DNA of 64,000 bases from Lacunisphaera sp. (GCA_029945445.1 JAQSCO010000009.1:62001-126000), one strand, 5' to 3'; numbered from the stretch's first letter, positions 31,730 to 41,189 are shown. Notes: generated from the letters alone by a model not told the origin. A program made the numbers and translations.

Positions 31730-32821
31730 TCAGGCCGGGCCGCGCCAGCTCGAGGCGGCGAGTTCGTGCCAGGCCGCGATGACGTTATTGGGCGAGATGG
31801 AGGCAAGCCCGGCGTCGGGCGCGAGGTCGGGGGGCAGCAGGATTTTCACCGGGGCGGAAGTGGGCAGCGGTGCATACAGGTCCGCGCTGCGGTGCGCGTG
31901 GCGGGTGAACATGACAACCTCCGGGCAGCCCATCGCGGCGGCGGAATGCGCCGGGCCCGTGTTCACGCTGATCATGCTGTGGGCGCGTTCCTGGAGGGCG
32001 AGGAGCCGGGGGATCGGCAGGTCGTCGGTCGCGATGAGGACTCGGTCGCGTGGGCCGCGCACCAGCGCCACGATTTCGTCCGCCAGCGGCCGCTCCGACG
32101 GCGCGCCGCAGAGGATGACCTGGGAATGCGGCAGGAGCTCGCGCACCCCGGCGATGACCTCCGCCCAGTTGGCCTCGGGCCAGTAGTCGACATTGTTGCT
32201 ACGCCGGCGGTCGCCGCCTTTCATTGTCTTCTTGTTGCCGGGCTGGACCAGCACGAGCGGGGCGCCGGCCACGCGGTGGTGTTCCAGCCACGCGGTGCAG
32301 TCGCGGCGGTCGGCCGCGCTGAGGGTCGGACGAATGTCGGGCGAACCGGATACCTCACGTTGCAATTCGGTCCGGCCACCCAGGGCGGCCGGGGTCTGGC
32401 GGGCGAGGCGCAGGGCGTGCGCGGCGATATGCTCGCCGGGCAGCCGTGGCAGATTGCGCTGCGTGCAAACCCATTCGGGACCGACGCCGCCGCGCTGGAG
32501 CAGGCTGAGCGGCTTCTCGTCGGATTCGAAGACATAGACCGGCCCGGCCGGCCGATGGCGCAGAAAGTCGACCAGCTGCCACTGGCTGCGGTTGAAAAAA
32601 TATGGGGCGCGACGGCTGGTCAGCAGGTGCAAAGGGCCGCAAGCGGGCACGCGTTCCATGATAGGCCGGGTCCAGGGTCCGGAGGAAACCAGCTCGCAAG
32701 GCTGACCGTAGCGTTCCTGCAGGAGCTTGAGCGTCGGGATCAGCAGGACCATGTCCCCCATCGCACCAAAACGCATGACGAGTGGAGTAAGTGTGCTCAG
32801 TATCCTATTAGACGCGGGCAC
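31730..32821 (-). CDS. glycosyltransferase family 9 (heptosyltransferase-like)
   Basis: 363 residues from the first ATG, or 348 from MRFGAMGDMVLLIPTLKLL at 32776, which fits the family start (R-x-GAMGD motif). APLVLVQPGNKKTMKGG is the donor-binding region, and ISVNTGPAHSAAAMGCPEV the C-terminal GT9 motif. GT9 enzymes add heptose or similar sugars to lipid A-core. Upstream of the ABC ATPases in the same direction and downstream of other LPS genes. Confidence 0.88.
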   Translation of the reverse strand: MPASNRILSTLTPLVMRFGAMGDMVLLIPTLKLLQERYGQPCELVSSGPWTRPIMERVPACGPLHLLTSRRAPYFFNRSQWQLVDFLRHRPAGPVYVFESDEKPLSLLQRGGVGPEWVCTQRNLPRLPGEHIAAHALRLARQTPAALGGRTELQREVSGSPDIRPTLSAADRRDCTAWLEHHRVAGAPLVLVQPGNKKTMKGGDRRRSNNVDYWPEANWAEVIAGVRELLPHSQVILCGAPSERPLADEIVALVRGPRDRVLIATDDLPIPRLLALQERAHSMISVNTGPAHSAAAMGCPEVVMFTRHAHRSADLYAPLPTSAPVKILLPPDLAPDAGLASISPNNVIAAWHELAASSWRGPA

Positions 32822-32862
32822 CCGCGGTTTGTTACGTTACAGTTGTGCCAACTCGCCGGCGG

Positions 32863-33963
32863 TCAGCGCGGCCCGAGCAACTCGCTAAACAACAGTTCGT
32901 AACGGGCCAGCATTTTTTCCACTGAGAATTCCACCGGGGCGCCGGCGTGGCCACGGGCCACGATCGCCTCGACCGCCGGGCCGCCGGCCAGCACCTGGGT
33001 CAGGGCTTGGGCAAGTGCCGCATCATCTCCGCGGGGGAACAGCCAGCCGTTGACGCCGGGCTCGATGATGTCGTTGACGCCGGGCGCAATGCTGCCGATC
33101 GCGGCGCAACCGGCGGCCATGTAATCGATGAGCACCAGGGGCAGGCCTTCGTAGTGAGTCGAAAGCACCGCGGCGCGGCAGCGGTGATAGAGTGCGGCGG
33201 CGTGGCTGACGCGGCCGAGGAACTCGACGCGGCCGCCGAGTTTTAGCCGGGCGACGAGCTTCTCGCAGGCGCGCCGGTGCGAGACCTTGCCATCTCCACC
33301 GAGCAGCAACTGGCCGGTCCAGCCGGCGCTGACCAGGCGCCGGGCCGCGCGGATCAGCGTTGGCTGGTCCTTCTGCCGGGCGAAGCGGGCGACCATGACG
33401 ATGTCCTGGCTGCGCGCGGCGAAGGGCGGCGCCCCGGCGGAGTAGCGGGCGGCCTCGGCGCCGTTGTGGATGACCTCCACCCGGGGGCCGGCGAGTCCAA
33501 GCGCGCGGACGTGGTCGGCGACGCCATGCGAGACACAGACGGTCACGGTGGTTTTGGCGGCGAGCTGCTGCGCGGCCCAGCGCCGCCAGAACGGATACCG
33601 CTCGCAGTTCATCTCCACGTGCAGGACGACCGGCACACCCGCGGTGAACGCCGCCCGCCGGCCCCAGAGATGCTCGCTGTTGCCGTGCGCGGCGAAGACC
33701 TGCGGCTTAAAGTCGGCGATGAGGACCGCGAGCTGGCGCAGGGTGCGCCAGTGCGGCCAGCGGTCCACCCATGCGGTGCGCAGGCCGGCGGCGGCGATCT
33801 GCGCCTGCATGGGCGCGGGCAGGGGGACCTTCTTGCGCCGCAGGACCAGAAGCGGCTCGTAGTGGCCCGTGCGAAGGTGACCGCAGGCGAGATCGAGCGC
33901 GACCTTCGTGGCGCCGGAGCCGCCACCGGTGACGAAATGAATCACGCGGGACTTCGCATTCAT
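32863..33963 (-). CDS. glycosyltransferase family 4
   Basis: 366 residues, GT-B fold. HFVTGGGSGATKVALDLACG is the N-terminal glycine-rich loop. VEVIHNGAEAARYSAG, DIVMVARFARQKDQPTLI, GQLLLGGDG, VEFLGRV and STHYEGLPLVLIDYMAAGCA are the typical C-terminal blocks with the EGLPLVLID acidic motif. Probably adds a sugar to LPS core or a surface glycan. Starts four bases inside the end of the upstream GT9 gene (ATGA), so the pair is coupled. Confidence 0.92.
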   Translation of the reverse strand: MNAKSRVIHFVTGGGSGATKVALDLACGHLRTGHYEPLLVLRRKKVPLPAPMQAQIAAAGLRTAWVDRWPHWRTLRQLAVLIADFKPQVFAAHGNSEHLWGRRAAFTAGVPVVLHVEMNCERYPFWRRWAAQQLAAKTTVTVCVSHGVADHVRALGLAGPRVEVIHNGAEAARYSAGAPPFAARSQDIVMVARFARQKDQPTLIRAARRLVSAGWTGQLLLGGDGKVSHRRACEKLVARLKLGGRVEFLGRVSHAAALYHRCRAAVLSTHYEGLPLVLIDYMAAGCAAIGSIAPGVNDIIEPGVNGWLFPRGDDAALAQALTQVLAGGPAVEAIVARGHAGAPVEFSVEKMLARYELLFSELLGPR

Positions 33964-34976
33964 GGCTTGGGCAGATAAGGGTCGAGGGCGGCGCGCACCT
34001 CGGCGCCGGTGAGCCGCAGCAGCGGACGCGGGCCGGAGACATCGGCGGGGCGCAGGACCGTGTGCGTCGTGTCCCAGGGATGCCAGCGCCAGGGCTCGAG
34101 CGGGCCGTAGAGGCCGACGACGGGGATATGGAATGAGGCGGCGAGGTGAATGAAGCCCGTGTCGAGGCCGAAGACCAGGTTCATGCGGCGCAGCAGCGAA
34201 CCGGCCTCGCGGATGCCGAGCTTCGTGCTCCAGTCGTGGCAGTGGCCGTGCAGTTCCGCCGGCACGCCGGCGAGAATCGCCGCGTAGTAGCCCGCGTTGT
34301 CCGGCGCGTCGCAGAAATGAATCTCGCCGTTGCGCTCACGGATGAGCCACGTGATGATCTCCGCGAAGCGCGCCGGCGCCCAGTCCTTCGATTCCACGAC
34401 GGACTTGGCGCAGACGAAGACGCGGGGGCGGTGGCCGGCGGGCAGCGCGCGGTCCACGCGCTGGTCGGTCGCGGGGTCGGTCCAGTTCTCGTTGTGCGTG
34501 TCGGTGACCGGGAGGTCGTCGGCGCGCAGGACATCGAGGAAGCACTCGACCTCGTGTTTGTCCGCGTAGGGCGTGCTGCGCTGGAGCAGCCAGGCGCGCC
34601 CGTCGGTCGCGAAGCCGACGCGATGCGGAATGCCGGCGAGCAGCGGGAGAATGGCACTGGAGAAGGAGCGGCGCAGGATGTAGCAGCGGTCGTATTTGCG
34701 CGCGCGGAGGAAACTTGCGGCGCCGAGCAGGCTCGTGGGGAATTTCGCCTGCCGCTTCCTTTCGCCCTTCAGCCGCGGGGCGTAGAAGAGGAGTTCGTCC
34801 TTGTAGGGGCAGTGCGCGAGCGTGTCGCCGGAGATCGGCTCGGCGAGGACGTCAATCTTCGCGTTCGGGAAGGCGCGGCGGAGATTGCGCAGGGTGGGGA
34901 TGGCCAGGACGGTGTCGCCAATGAAGCGGTAGCGGATCACCAGGATGCGCCACGGGCGCGGGTCGGGCTCGGCCAT
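33960..34976 (-). CDS. glycosyltransferase family 9 (heptosyltransferase-like)
   Basis: 338 residues. The N-terminus RILVIRYRFIGDTVLAIPTL carries the GD motif, and FGLDTGFIHLAASFHIPVVG the C-terminal donor motif. RVFVCAKSVVESKDWAP lies at the domain interface. Similar to LPS heptosyltransferases. Overlaps the downstream GT4 gene by four bases and follows the LpxL-like gene by three bases, so it belongs to a minus-strand LPS operon (36484 to at least 32863). Confidence 0.9.
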   Translation of the reverse strand: MAEPDPRPWRILVIRYRFIGDTVLAIPTLRNLRRAFPNAKIDVLAEPISGDTLAHCPYKDELLFYAPRLKGERKRQAKFPTSLLGAASFLRARKYDRCYILRRSFSSAILPLLAGIPHRVGFATDGRAWLLQRSTPYADKHEVECFLDVLRADDLPVTDTHNENWTDPATDQRVDRALPAGHRPRVFVCAKSVVESKDWAPARFAEIITWLIRERNGEIHFCDAPDNAGYYAAILAGVPAELHGHCHDWSTKLGIREAGSLLRRMNLVFGLDTGFIHLAASFHIPVVGLYGPLEPWRWHPWDTTHTVLRPADVSGPRPLLRLTGAEVRAALDPYLPKP

Positions 34977-34979
34977 GGT

Positions 34980-35888
34980 TCAGTAGACCTCGGGGTGGCC
35001 TTCGCCGCGAGCCTTGAAGCGCTTGTGCACCCAGAAGTATTGCTCGGGAGCGAGGCGGACGTGCTCCTCGATCAGCCTGTTGATACGCACGGCATCGGCC
35101 GAGGCGTCGGCCGTCGGGAAATTTTCCAGCGCCGGCAGAATGGTCAGCGTGTAGGAGTGGTCGGCCTCGCGCTTGGCGAAGAAGGGCACCACGGCGGCGC
35201 CGGTCATCCCGGCGATCTTGCTGGTGGCGGTGTTGGTGATGGCCGGCACGCCGAAGAAGGGCAGGAGCGCGGAGGACTTGGTGCGCTTGCCCTGGTCGGG
35301 CGCATACCAGATGGCGCAGTTGGCGCGCAGCGCGCGGACCAGGCCGCGGAGATCATCAAAGTGAATCGCCGGCGACATGTGGCGCGCGCGCTGGCCGCGC
35401 GTGAGGTGGGCGACGACGGGGTTGTTGGGGTCGCGGTAGAGTCCGCCCATGCGGTGCGCCTCGGAAATGAGCCGGCCGCCGATCTCGAGGGTGGTGAAAT
35501 GGGCGGACAGGAACACGACGCCATGGCCGCGGGCCAGGCCCGCGTGCAGGTGCTCGAGACCGATGATGCGGTGGGGCGGCAGGTCCGCGGGCTTGGCCCA
35601 CCAGCCGGCGCAGACCTCGAAAAGCCCCAGGGCGAGCGCGTCGTAGTGGGCGCGGGCGAGGGCGGAGATCTCGCGCACGGATTTTTCGGGGAAGCAGAGC
35701 CTCAGGTTGGTGAAGACGACCCGGCGGCGGATGCCGATGACATGGAACACGAGCCAGCCGAGAACGCGGGCGAGCGCACGTTTTTCGGGCCAGGGCAGCT
35801 TGTCGGTGACCCACAGGAAGCCGACGCCCAGCCACATGGGCCAGTGTTGCGGAAGCCAGAGGCGCGGTTGCTCGCCGGCTTGGCTCAT
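34980..35888 (-). CDS. LpxL/HtrB-type lipid A acyltransferase
   Basis: 302 residues. Adds a secondary acyl chain to lipid A or a related glycolipid at the inner membrane. VVFLSAHFTTLEIGGRLI contains the catalytic H-x4-E motif, and GGLYRDPNNPVVAHLTRG and IWYAPDQGKR are the next LpxL blocks. There is an N-terminal hydrophobic helix around residues 14-28 (WPMWLGVGFLWVTDK). Overlaps the DUF4254 gene by four bases. It supports a lipid A-bearing outer membrane. Confidence 0.92.
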   Translation of the reverse strand: MSQAGEQPRLWLPQHWPMWLGVGFLWVTDKLPWPEKRALARVLGWLVFHVIGIRRRVVFTNLRLCFPEKSVREISALARAHYDALALGLFEVCAGWWAKPADLPPHRIIGLEHLHAGLARGHGVVFLSAHFTTLEIGGRLISEAHRMGGLYRDPNNPVVAHLTRGQRARHMSPAIHFDDLRGLVRALRANCAIWYAPDQGKRTKSSALLPFFGVPAITNTATSKIAGMTGAAVVPFFAKREADHSYTLTILPALENFPTADASADAVRINRLIEEHVRLAPEQYFWVHKRFKARGEGHPEVY

Positions 35889-36484
35889 GTGCGGCCGGAC
35901 TTCGGTGCGTTCCGGTAGAGCTGCGGGTTCAACGCCGGGTCGTTATACATCTTGAACTGGAAGTAGGCGGAGAAGGTGCGGCGCTGCGCCACGACGTCGG
36001 CGAACAGGTCCGCGAGGCAGCCCGTGAGATCGGCGCGCTGCTGGCGGATGCGCGCGAGCTTCTCGGCGCACTTCGCCTTGTGCTCCGCGCTCGCCTCGGG
36101 GCGGACGGTCTCCTCGTGCATGTGGAATTCCTTCAGCGCGAGGATGGAGAGCCGGTCGATCATCATGCCGGGCGTCTCCGAGTTGCGCGGGCAGCCGGCC
36201 TGCGGCGGGTGGAGCGCGGCGACGACGGCCTTGTCCAGCTCCTCGGCAAAGTTGTTCCGCTCCTGGTTGAACCGGTCGATGTTGCGCTTGGCCTGGTAGA
36301 CGCGCTCGAAGCCGAGATCGTCGCGGCGGGCGACGTCCTCCTCGTGCCAGAGCGAGAAATTGCGGAGATGGTTTTCCTCGAGCAGCCGGAAAAAGCCCTC
36401 GCCGGCGGCGGCGGGCGTGACCTGGTGCCACCGGGCGGTGAGCTCGGTCTGGCGGGCGGCGATTTCGTGGGCGTCGAATTTCAT
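35885..36484 (-). CDS. DUF4254 family protein
   Basis: 199 residues. NFSLWHEEDVARRDDLG, IDRFNQERNNFAEELD, ETPGMMIDRLSILALKEFHM and QFKMYNDPALNPQLYR match what I recall of DUF4254. The family is all-helical, of unknown function and often found beside LPS heptosyltransferases. ATG 36484 (MKFDAHEIAARQTEL) is chosen; the longer frame adds 20 residues without conservation. First gene of the minus-strand LPS operon, divergent from the 36646 glycosyltransferase across 161 bases. Confidence 0.85.
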   Translation of the reverse strand: MKFDAHEIAARQTELTARWHQVTPAAAGEGFFRLLEENHLRNFSLWHEEDVARRDDLGFERVYQAKRNIDRFNQERNNFAEELDKAVVAALHPPQAGCPRNSETPGMMIDRLSILALKEFHMHEETVRPEASAEHKAKCAEKLARIRQQRADLTGCLADLFADVVAQRRTFSAYFQFKMYNDPALNPQLYRNAPKSGRT

Positions 36485-36645
36485 GGGATGCGGCAAATTG
36501 AGTTGGACAAAACAGGCCCGGACACAAGCCTGCGGATTGAACACCGTCCTCTTGCTCGCGAGGCCATCCTGAGCCGTTTTCTGGACGACGTCCTAATTCC
36601 CTGTGGGCCGCAGCAAGCTGCGGAAAAAATTCACCATTCAGCGCG

Positions 36646-37599
36646 ATGCAAAGCCTCCTCGTCATCAAGCCGTCGTCACTGGGCGACATCGTGCACGCCC
36701 TGCAGGTGGTGCAGGTCCTCGCCAAGGAGCGGCCGGAATGCCGCATCACCTGGGTGGTGCGCGAGCGGTTCGCCGGGCTGGTGCAGGCGGCGCCGTTCGT
36801 GCACGAGGCGATCATTTTCCGGCGGCGCGACGGCTGGAAGGCATTCCTGCAACTGCTCCGCCAGCTGCGCGCGCGGCGGTTCGACGCCGTCTGGGACCTG
36901 CAGGGCCTGCTGCGCTCAGGCCTGATGACGGCGGCGGCGCGGGCGCCGGTGAAATGGGGCCGGCGCGACGCGCGCGAGGGCGCGGGCTTTTTCTACAACC
37001 GACGCGTCAACCTGCCGGACGGCAAGGGTCCGCACCACGCGCTGGACATCCTCCAGCAGTTCCTGCGCGCCGACGGCGTGACGCCCCGGCTGGATTTTCC
37101 GCTGCAGCTCAAGCCCGGTCCGGGTTTCTCCTGGCAGGATTTCTTCAAGGGTGATCCGCGCAGCATGTTCGTGATCTTCACCGATAGCCGCGGCGCCGGG
37201 AAGGAGTGGCCGCGGTTCAACGAGCTCACGGCGCTGATCTTCCGGGCCATCCCCGGCTGCCGGGTCGCCTGGTGCGCCGGCCAGGCGGCCCAGCCCGAGG
37301 TGGCGGTCCCGGCGGACCGGTTCCTGAACCTGACGGGGTGCCCGATGGACCAGATGATCGCGCTGGTGCGGGAGCCGGCGACCTTCATCGGCAACGACAG
37401 CGGGCCGATGCACCTGTCGGCTGCATCCGGCAACCGGGTGCTGGCCATCTTCGGGCCGACCTCGCCCAGCCGTTTCGGACCCTATCCGATCATGGCGCCG
37501 AAGCACCGGGCCGTCGAGGCGCCGGGCGGGCAGCTCGCGGCCCTGACCGCCGAAGCAGTGCTGGCGGCACTGGCGGAATTGCGGGCGCGGGCGCTTTGA
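36646..37599 (+). CDS. glycosyltransferase family 9 (heptosyltransferase I-like)
   Basis: 317 residues. The N-terminus LLVIKPSSLGDIVHALQVV has the SSLGDIVH motif whose Asp is catalytic in heptosyltransferase I. FDAVWDLQGLLRSGLM, RRDAREGAGFFYN, and FIGNDSGPMHLSAASGNRVL (donor-binding, near residue 250) are also WaaC-like. Probably adds heptose to the Kdo-lipid A core. It is followed by a paralogue with the same domain order, indicating tandem duplication. Confidence 0.92.
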   Translation: MQSLLVIKPSSLGDIVHALQVVQVLAKERPECRITWVVRERFAGLVQAAPFVHEAIIFRRRDGWKAFLQLLRQLRARRFDAVWDLQGLLRSGLMTAAARAPVKWGRRDAREGAGFFYNRRVNLPDGKGPHHALDILQQFLRADGVTPRLDFPLQLKPGPGFSWQDFFKGDPRSMFVIFTDSRGAGKEWPRFNELTALIFRAIPGCRVAWCAGQAAQPEVAVPADRFLNLTGCPMDQMIALVREPATFIGNDSGPMHLSAASGNRVLAIFGPTSPSRFGPYPIMAPKHRAVEAPGGQLAALTAEAVLAALAELRARAL

Positions 37600-37686
37600 G
37601 CCGGCGGCACAGTCGGCGTTAAATTCCGGAAAAACGGCGGGAAAGTCCGCTTCGCATTTGCGTTTCGAGGGTCCGTTCCAATCTTA

Positions 37687-38715
37687 ATGAACGCCGCGCG
37701 CTTCGTGCGGTCTTTGCCTCCCGCCATGCCGGAAATGCTCATCATCAAGCCCTCCGCGCTCCGTGACATCGTCCACGGACTGCAGGTCGCGACGTCCATC
37801 AAGGCGCAGCGGCCGGAGTGGCGCATTTCGTGGATCGTGCGCGACATTTTCTCGCCGCTCGTGCGCTCGTGCGCGGCGGTGGACCAGGTGTATGTGTTCC
37901 GGCGCAACGAGGGTGCGCGCGGCTTCCTGGCGATGATGCGCGAGGTGCGGAAGAAGGATTTTGACCTCGTGCTGGATTTCCAGGGCCTGCTACGCACCGG
38001 GCTCATGACCAAGTGGGCGCGCGGCAAAAGGAAGGTCGGCCGCACCGATGCGCGCGAGGGCGCCGGCATGTTCTACGACGAGAAGATCCCGCTGCCGGCC
38101 GGCGGCGGCTCGGCCCACGTGCTCGATGTACTGCTCCAGTTCTGCACCGCGGTCGGCGCCGAGGCGCGGCTGGTCGGGCCGCTGCGCTTTCGCGAGATGG
38201 ACCGGCTGAACCTGAGTTTCATGGAGCCGCGCAAGGGCGTGCGGCCGGTGCTGATTTTCCCCGACAGCGGCCAGAGCAACAAAAAGTGGAACGGTTACGC
38301 GCAGCTCACGGCGGCGCTCATCCGCGAGGCCGGCCGCAAGGTCGTGTGGGCGGGCAACAATTACCTCCCGTGCAAGGAATCGTTCCCCGACGGCACGTTT
38401 CTCAATCTTACGGGCAACACCAGCCTCACCTCGCTGCCCGCGCTGCTGGCGAAGGCCGACTGGGTGATCTCCAACGACAGCGGTCCGATGCACCTGTCGG
38501 CCGCGATGGGCCTGAAGACCATCGGCCTGTTCGGCCCGACCGACCCGCGCCAATACGGGCCCTACCCGCTGAAGAGCCCGAAGAACTACTCCATCCAGGC
38601 CCCGCTCGGCGACCTCAAGCTGCTCACGGCCAAGGAAGTCTTCTATCTGTTCAACCGGATCGAGGCGTCGCTGGCCAAGGCCATGGCCCGGCAGGTGGTC
38701 ACGTCCAGCCACTGA
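37687..38715 (+). CDS. glycosyltransferase family 9, paralogue with SALRDIVH motif
   Basis: 342 residues from ATG 37687, or 329 from ATG 37726 (MPEMLIIKPSALRD), which aligns better with the neighbour. Conserved with 36646: DFQGLLRTGLM, GRTDAREGAGMFY, VISNDSGPMHLSAAMGLKTI. The first motif is SALRDIVH instead of SSLGDIVH: the normally invariant Gly before the catalytic Asp is Arg. The rest looks intact, so the enzyme may have an altered acceptor or be non-catalytic. Confidence 0.9.
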   Translation: MNAARFVRSLPPAMPEMLIIKPSALRDIVHGLQVATSIKAQRPEWRISWIVRDIFSPLVRSCAAVDQVYVFRRNEGARGFLAMMREVRKKDFDLVLDFQGLLRTGLMTKWARGKRKVGRTDAREGAGMFYDEKIPLPAGGGSAHVLDVLLQFCTAVGAEARLVGPLRFREMDRLNLSFMEPRKGVRPVLIFPDSGQSNKKWNGYAQLTAALIREAGRKVVWAGNNYLPCKESFPDGTFLNLTGNTSLTSLPALLAKADWVISNDSGPMHLSAAMGLKTIGLFGPTDPRQYGPYPLKSPKNYSIQAPLGDLKLLTAKEVFYLFNRIEASLAKAMARQVVTSSH

Positions 38716-38722
38716 GGTGGCG

Positions 38723-38790
38723 TTGTTGGAGGGCCCGGCTCCCGCTGAGCCTTCCATGGGGCAAAGGCGGGATCAGCGCTCCCGCCGGCC
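38723..38790. repeat. TTGGAGGGC-family palindromic repeat
   Basis: Starts eight bases after the glycosyltransferase stop with TTGTTGGAGGGCCCGGCTCC. It includes a GGCT/AGCC hairpin and a second one, GGCGGG/CCCGCC (38766-38786). Related to 8208, 12064 and 52298. The remaining bases before serS show no other feature. Confidence 0.6.
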
Positions 38791-38837
38791 AAATTTAGCC
38801 TGTTCAATGGGAGCGATTCGCTTTCAACTTTCCGGCC

Positions 38838-40106
38838 ATGCTCGATCCCAAACTCCTCCGTGAATCGCCCGAGACCGTGCGCGCGGCCATCGCCAAGAAG
38901 CACCTCGAGGTCGACCTCGCCGCCGTGCTCGCCCTCGACACGGCGTGGCGCGCCCAGTTGAGCGAGGTGGAGGCGCTCCGTTCGAAGCAGAGGGCGGCCA
39001 ACAACGAGATGGCGGCGCTGAAGAAGGGCTCGCCGGAATTTATCACGAAGGTGGCCGAGATGAAGGCCGTTTCCGCCGAGGCGAAGGCCAAGGACGAGGG
39101 GCTCAAGGTGCTCGAGGAGAAATGGCACGCGGCCATGCTCACGTTGCCCAACATCCCGCACGCCACCGTGCCCGAGGGCAAGACGCCCGAGCAGAACGTC
39201 GTGCACGCGAGCAAGGGCGATGTGAACGCGGTTTCGCCGCACGCGCTGCCGCACTGGGAGATCGGCGGCTTCGCCAACCTGTTCGACTTTGCCCGCGGCG
39301 CGAAGGTGACCGGCGCCGGGTTTCCGTTCTTCATCGGCGACGGCGCGAAACTGTCGCGCGCGCTGCTGCAGTTCTTTTTGGACGAGGACGTGAAGGCCGG
39401 CTACACTGAGGTCAGCCCGCCGATCTTCGTCAACGCCGCCAGCGCCACGGCCACCGGCCAGCTGCCCGACAAGGAAGGGCAGATGTATGAGACACTCGAC
39501 AAGCTCTATGCCGTGCCGACCGCCGAGGTGCCGCTGACTAATTTCTACCGCGACGAGATCCTCGAGGAGGCCGCGCTGCCCGTCCACCGCTGCGCCTACA
39601 CGCCGTGCTTCCGTAGGGAGGCCGGCAGCTACGGCAAGGACGTGCGCGGGCTGAACCGCGTGCACCAGTTCGACAAGGTCGAGCTGCTGAAGTGGGTTCA
39701 TCCCTCGGCCAGCTACGACGAACTGGAGAAGCTCCGCGCCGACGCCGAGCGTCTGCTGCAGAAACTCGAGCTACCGTATCGCGTGCTGCTCATGTGCGGT
39801 GGCGACCTGGGTTTCGCCCAGGCGAAGAAATACGACCTCGAGGTCTGGGCCGCCGGCCAGCAGCGCTGGCTCGAGGTGTCGAGCTGCTCCAATTTCGAGG
39901 CCTTCCAGGCACGGCGCGCGCAGATCCGTTTCCGCAGCAAGGAAACCGGCAAACCCGAGCTGGTGCACACGTTGAACGGTTCCGGCCTCGCCGTGCCGCG
40001 CGTGCTCGCGGCGCTGCTCGAGAACAACCTGCAGGCCGACGGCCGGGTGAAGATTCCCGCGGCGCTCGTGCCGTATTTCGGCAAGGAATTCCTGAGCTTC
40101 AAGTGA
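38838..40106 (+). CDS. serS: seryl-tRNA synthetase
   Basis: Class II synthetase charging tRNA-Ser (and Sec tRNA where present). 422 residues. An N-terminal long coiled-coil arm (roughly 30-100, rich in Glu/Lys/Ala) binds the tRNA. Motif 2 is FRREAGSYGKDVRGLNRVHQ and motif 3 is LNGSGLAVPRVLAALLEN. LEVSSCSNFEAFQARR is the serine-site region. Its stop overlaps the GTG start of tilS, so the two tRNA genes are coupled. Confidence 0.97.
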   Translation: MLDPKLLRESPETVRAAIAKKHLEVDLAAVLALDTAWRAQLSEVEALRSKQRAANNEMAALKKGSPEFITKVAEMKAVSAEAKAKDEGLKVLEEKWHAAMLTLPNIPHATVPEGKTPEQNVVHASKGDVNAVSPHALPHWEIGGFANLFDFARGAKVTGAGFPFFIGDGAKLSRALLQFFLDEDVKAGYTEVSPPIFVNAASATATGQLPDKEGQMYETLDKLYAVPTAEVPLTNFYRDEILEEAALPVHRCAYTPCFRREAGSYGKDVRGLNRVHQFDKVELLKWVHPSASYDELEKLRADAERLLQKLELPYRVLLMCGGDLGFAQAKKYDLEVWAAGQQRWLEVSSCSNFEAFQARRAQIRFRSKETGKPELVHTLNGSGLAVPRVLAALLENNLQADGRVKIPAALVPYFGKEFLSFK

Positions 40107-41098
40107 ACGGGCTGGCACACGCGGGACGGGTGGGGGCGCTCTTGCCTCCGGCCCGGCTGCATCCCGCGGTGCGACGCTGGGCCGAGACCAGCCGCCAGCG
40201 CGGCCCGTGGTGCGTGGCGTTCTCCGGCGGGGCGGACTCACTCGCGCTGCTGCTGCTGATAAAGGCGCATTGGCCAGGGCGCGCGATCGTCGCCTTGCAT
40301 TTCAACCACCGCCTGCGCGGGCGCGAGTCGGACGCGGACGAGAGGTTCTGCCGGAAAGTCTGCGCGGGACTGGGCGTGAAGCTGTGCGTCGGCCGCTGGC
40401 GCAGCGCGCACCAGGGCGCAAGCGAGGCCGAGACGCGCACGGCCCGGCATGGGTTTTTCGCCAAGGAAATGAAGCGCCTGCGCAGCCGCGCGCTGTGGCT
40501 GGCGCACCAGCAGGATGACATTGCCGAGACGCTGCTGATGCGGCTGGCCCGCGGCAGCGGCACGGGTGGCCTGACCGCGCCGCGGCCGGTGCTGGTCATG
40601 GCCGATGGACGCGTGCACCTGCGCCCGCTCCTGACGCTGAAGAAGAGCGAACTGCTGGCGGCGTTGCAGCAGGCCGGCGCGAAATGGCGCGAGGACTCGT
40701 CGAACGCCAAGGGTGATTTTTTCCGCAACCGTGTCCGCCGCGCCGTGTTGCCCGCTTGGGCCAAGGCCGCGGGCCGCGACGCGCTGGCCGGCGCGGCGCT
40801 GTCGCGCGAACGTTTGGAAGAGGACGATGCGGCCTTGGAACAATGGCTGGATCAGCTGGCGCCGCTGGGCCGCGACCGGCAGCTGGATTTGCGCAAGCTC
40901 GCCGGCATGCCGCGGGCCGTGACGCGCCGGGCCTTGCACCGTTGGCTGCTGGCACAGCGGCAGCCGACCGACCTCTCGCGGCAGGGCTTCGAGGTCCTGC
41001 TCGCGGCGGTCGAGCGCGGCCGGCCCACGCGCTTCAGTCTCGGGTCGAAGGGTTTCGCCGTCATCCAGCAGGGCAAACTGGCCTTCCGAAAAGACTAA
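40103..41098 (+). CDS. tilS: tRNA(Ile)-lysidine synthase
   Basis: Converts the wobble cytidine of the CAU-anticodon tRNA-Ile to lysidine, using ATP. 331 residues, the short form without extended C-terminal domains. The P-loop SGGADS lies at 41-46. FNHRLRGRESDADERFC, LAHQQDDIAETLLMRLARGS and RPLLTLKKSELLA are TilS hallmarks, and EDSSNAKGDFFRNRVRRAVLP a conserved block. The GTG start at 40103 overlaps the serS stop (GTGA); the larger upstream frame lies within serS. Confidence 0.92.
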   Translation: MNGLAHAGRVGALLPPARLHPAVRRWAETSRQRGPWCVAFSGGADSLALLLLIKAHWPGRAIVALHFNHRLRGRESDADERFCRKVCAGLGVKLCVGRWRSAHQGASEAETRTARHGFFAKEMKRLRSRALWLAHQQDDIAETLLMRLARGSGTGGLTAPRPVLVMADGRVHLRPLLTLKKSELLAALQQAGAKWREDSSNAKGDFFRNRVRRAVLPAWAKAAGRDALAGAALSRERLEEDDAALEQWLDQLAPLGRDRQLDLRKLAGMPRAVTRRALHRWLLAQRQPTDLSRQGFEVLLAAVERGRPTRFSLGSKGFAVIQQGKLAFRKD

Positions 41099-41189
41099 AG
41101 TTGTTCCAATTCCGGGACAATTTTCCGCCTGCGGTGCGTTTGACTTATAGGTGCGGAACCTCCACGTTGCCCGCTACTCTAATCCCTAC

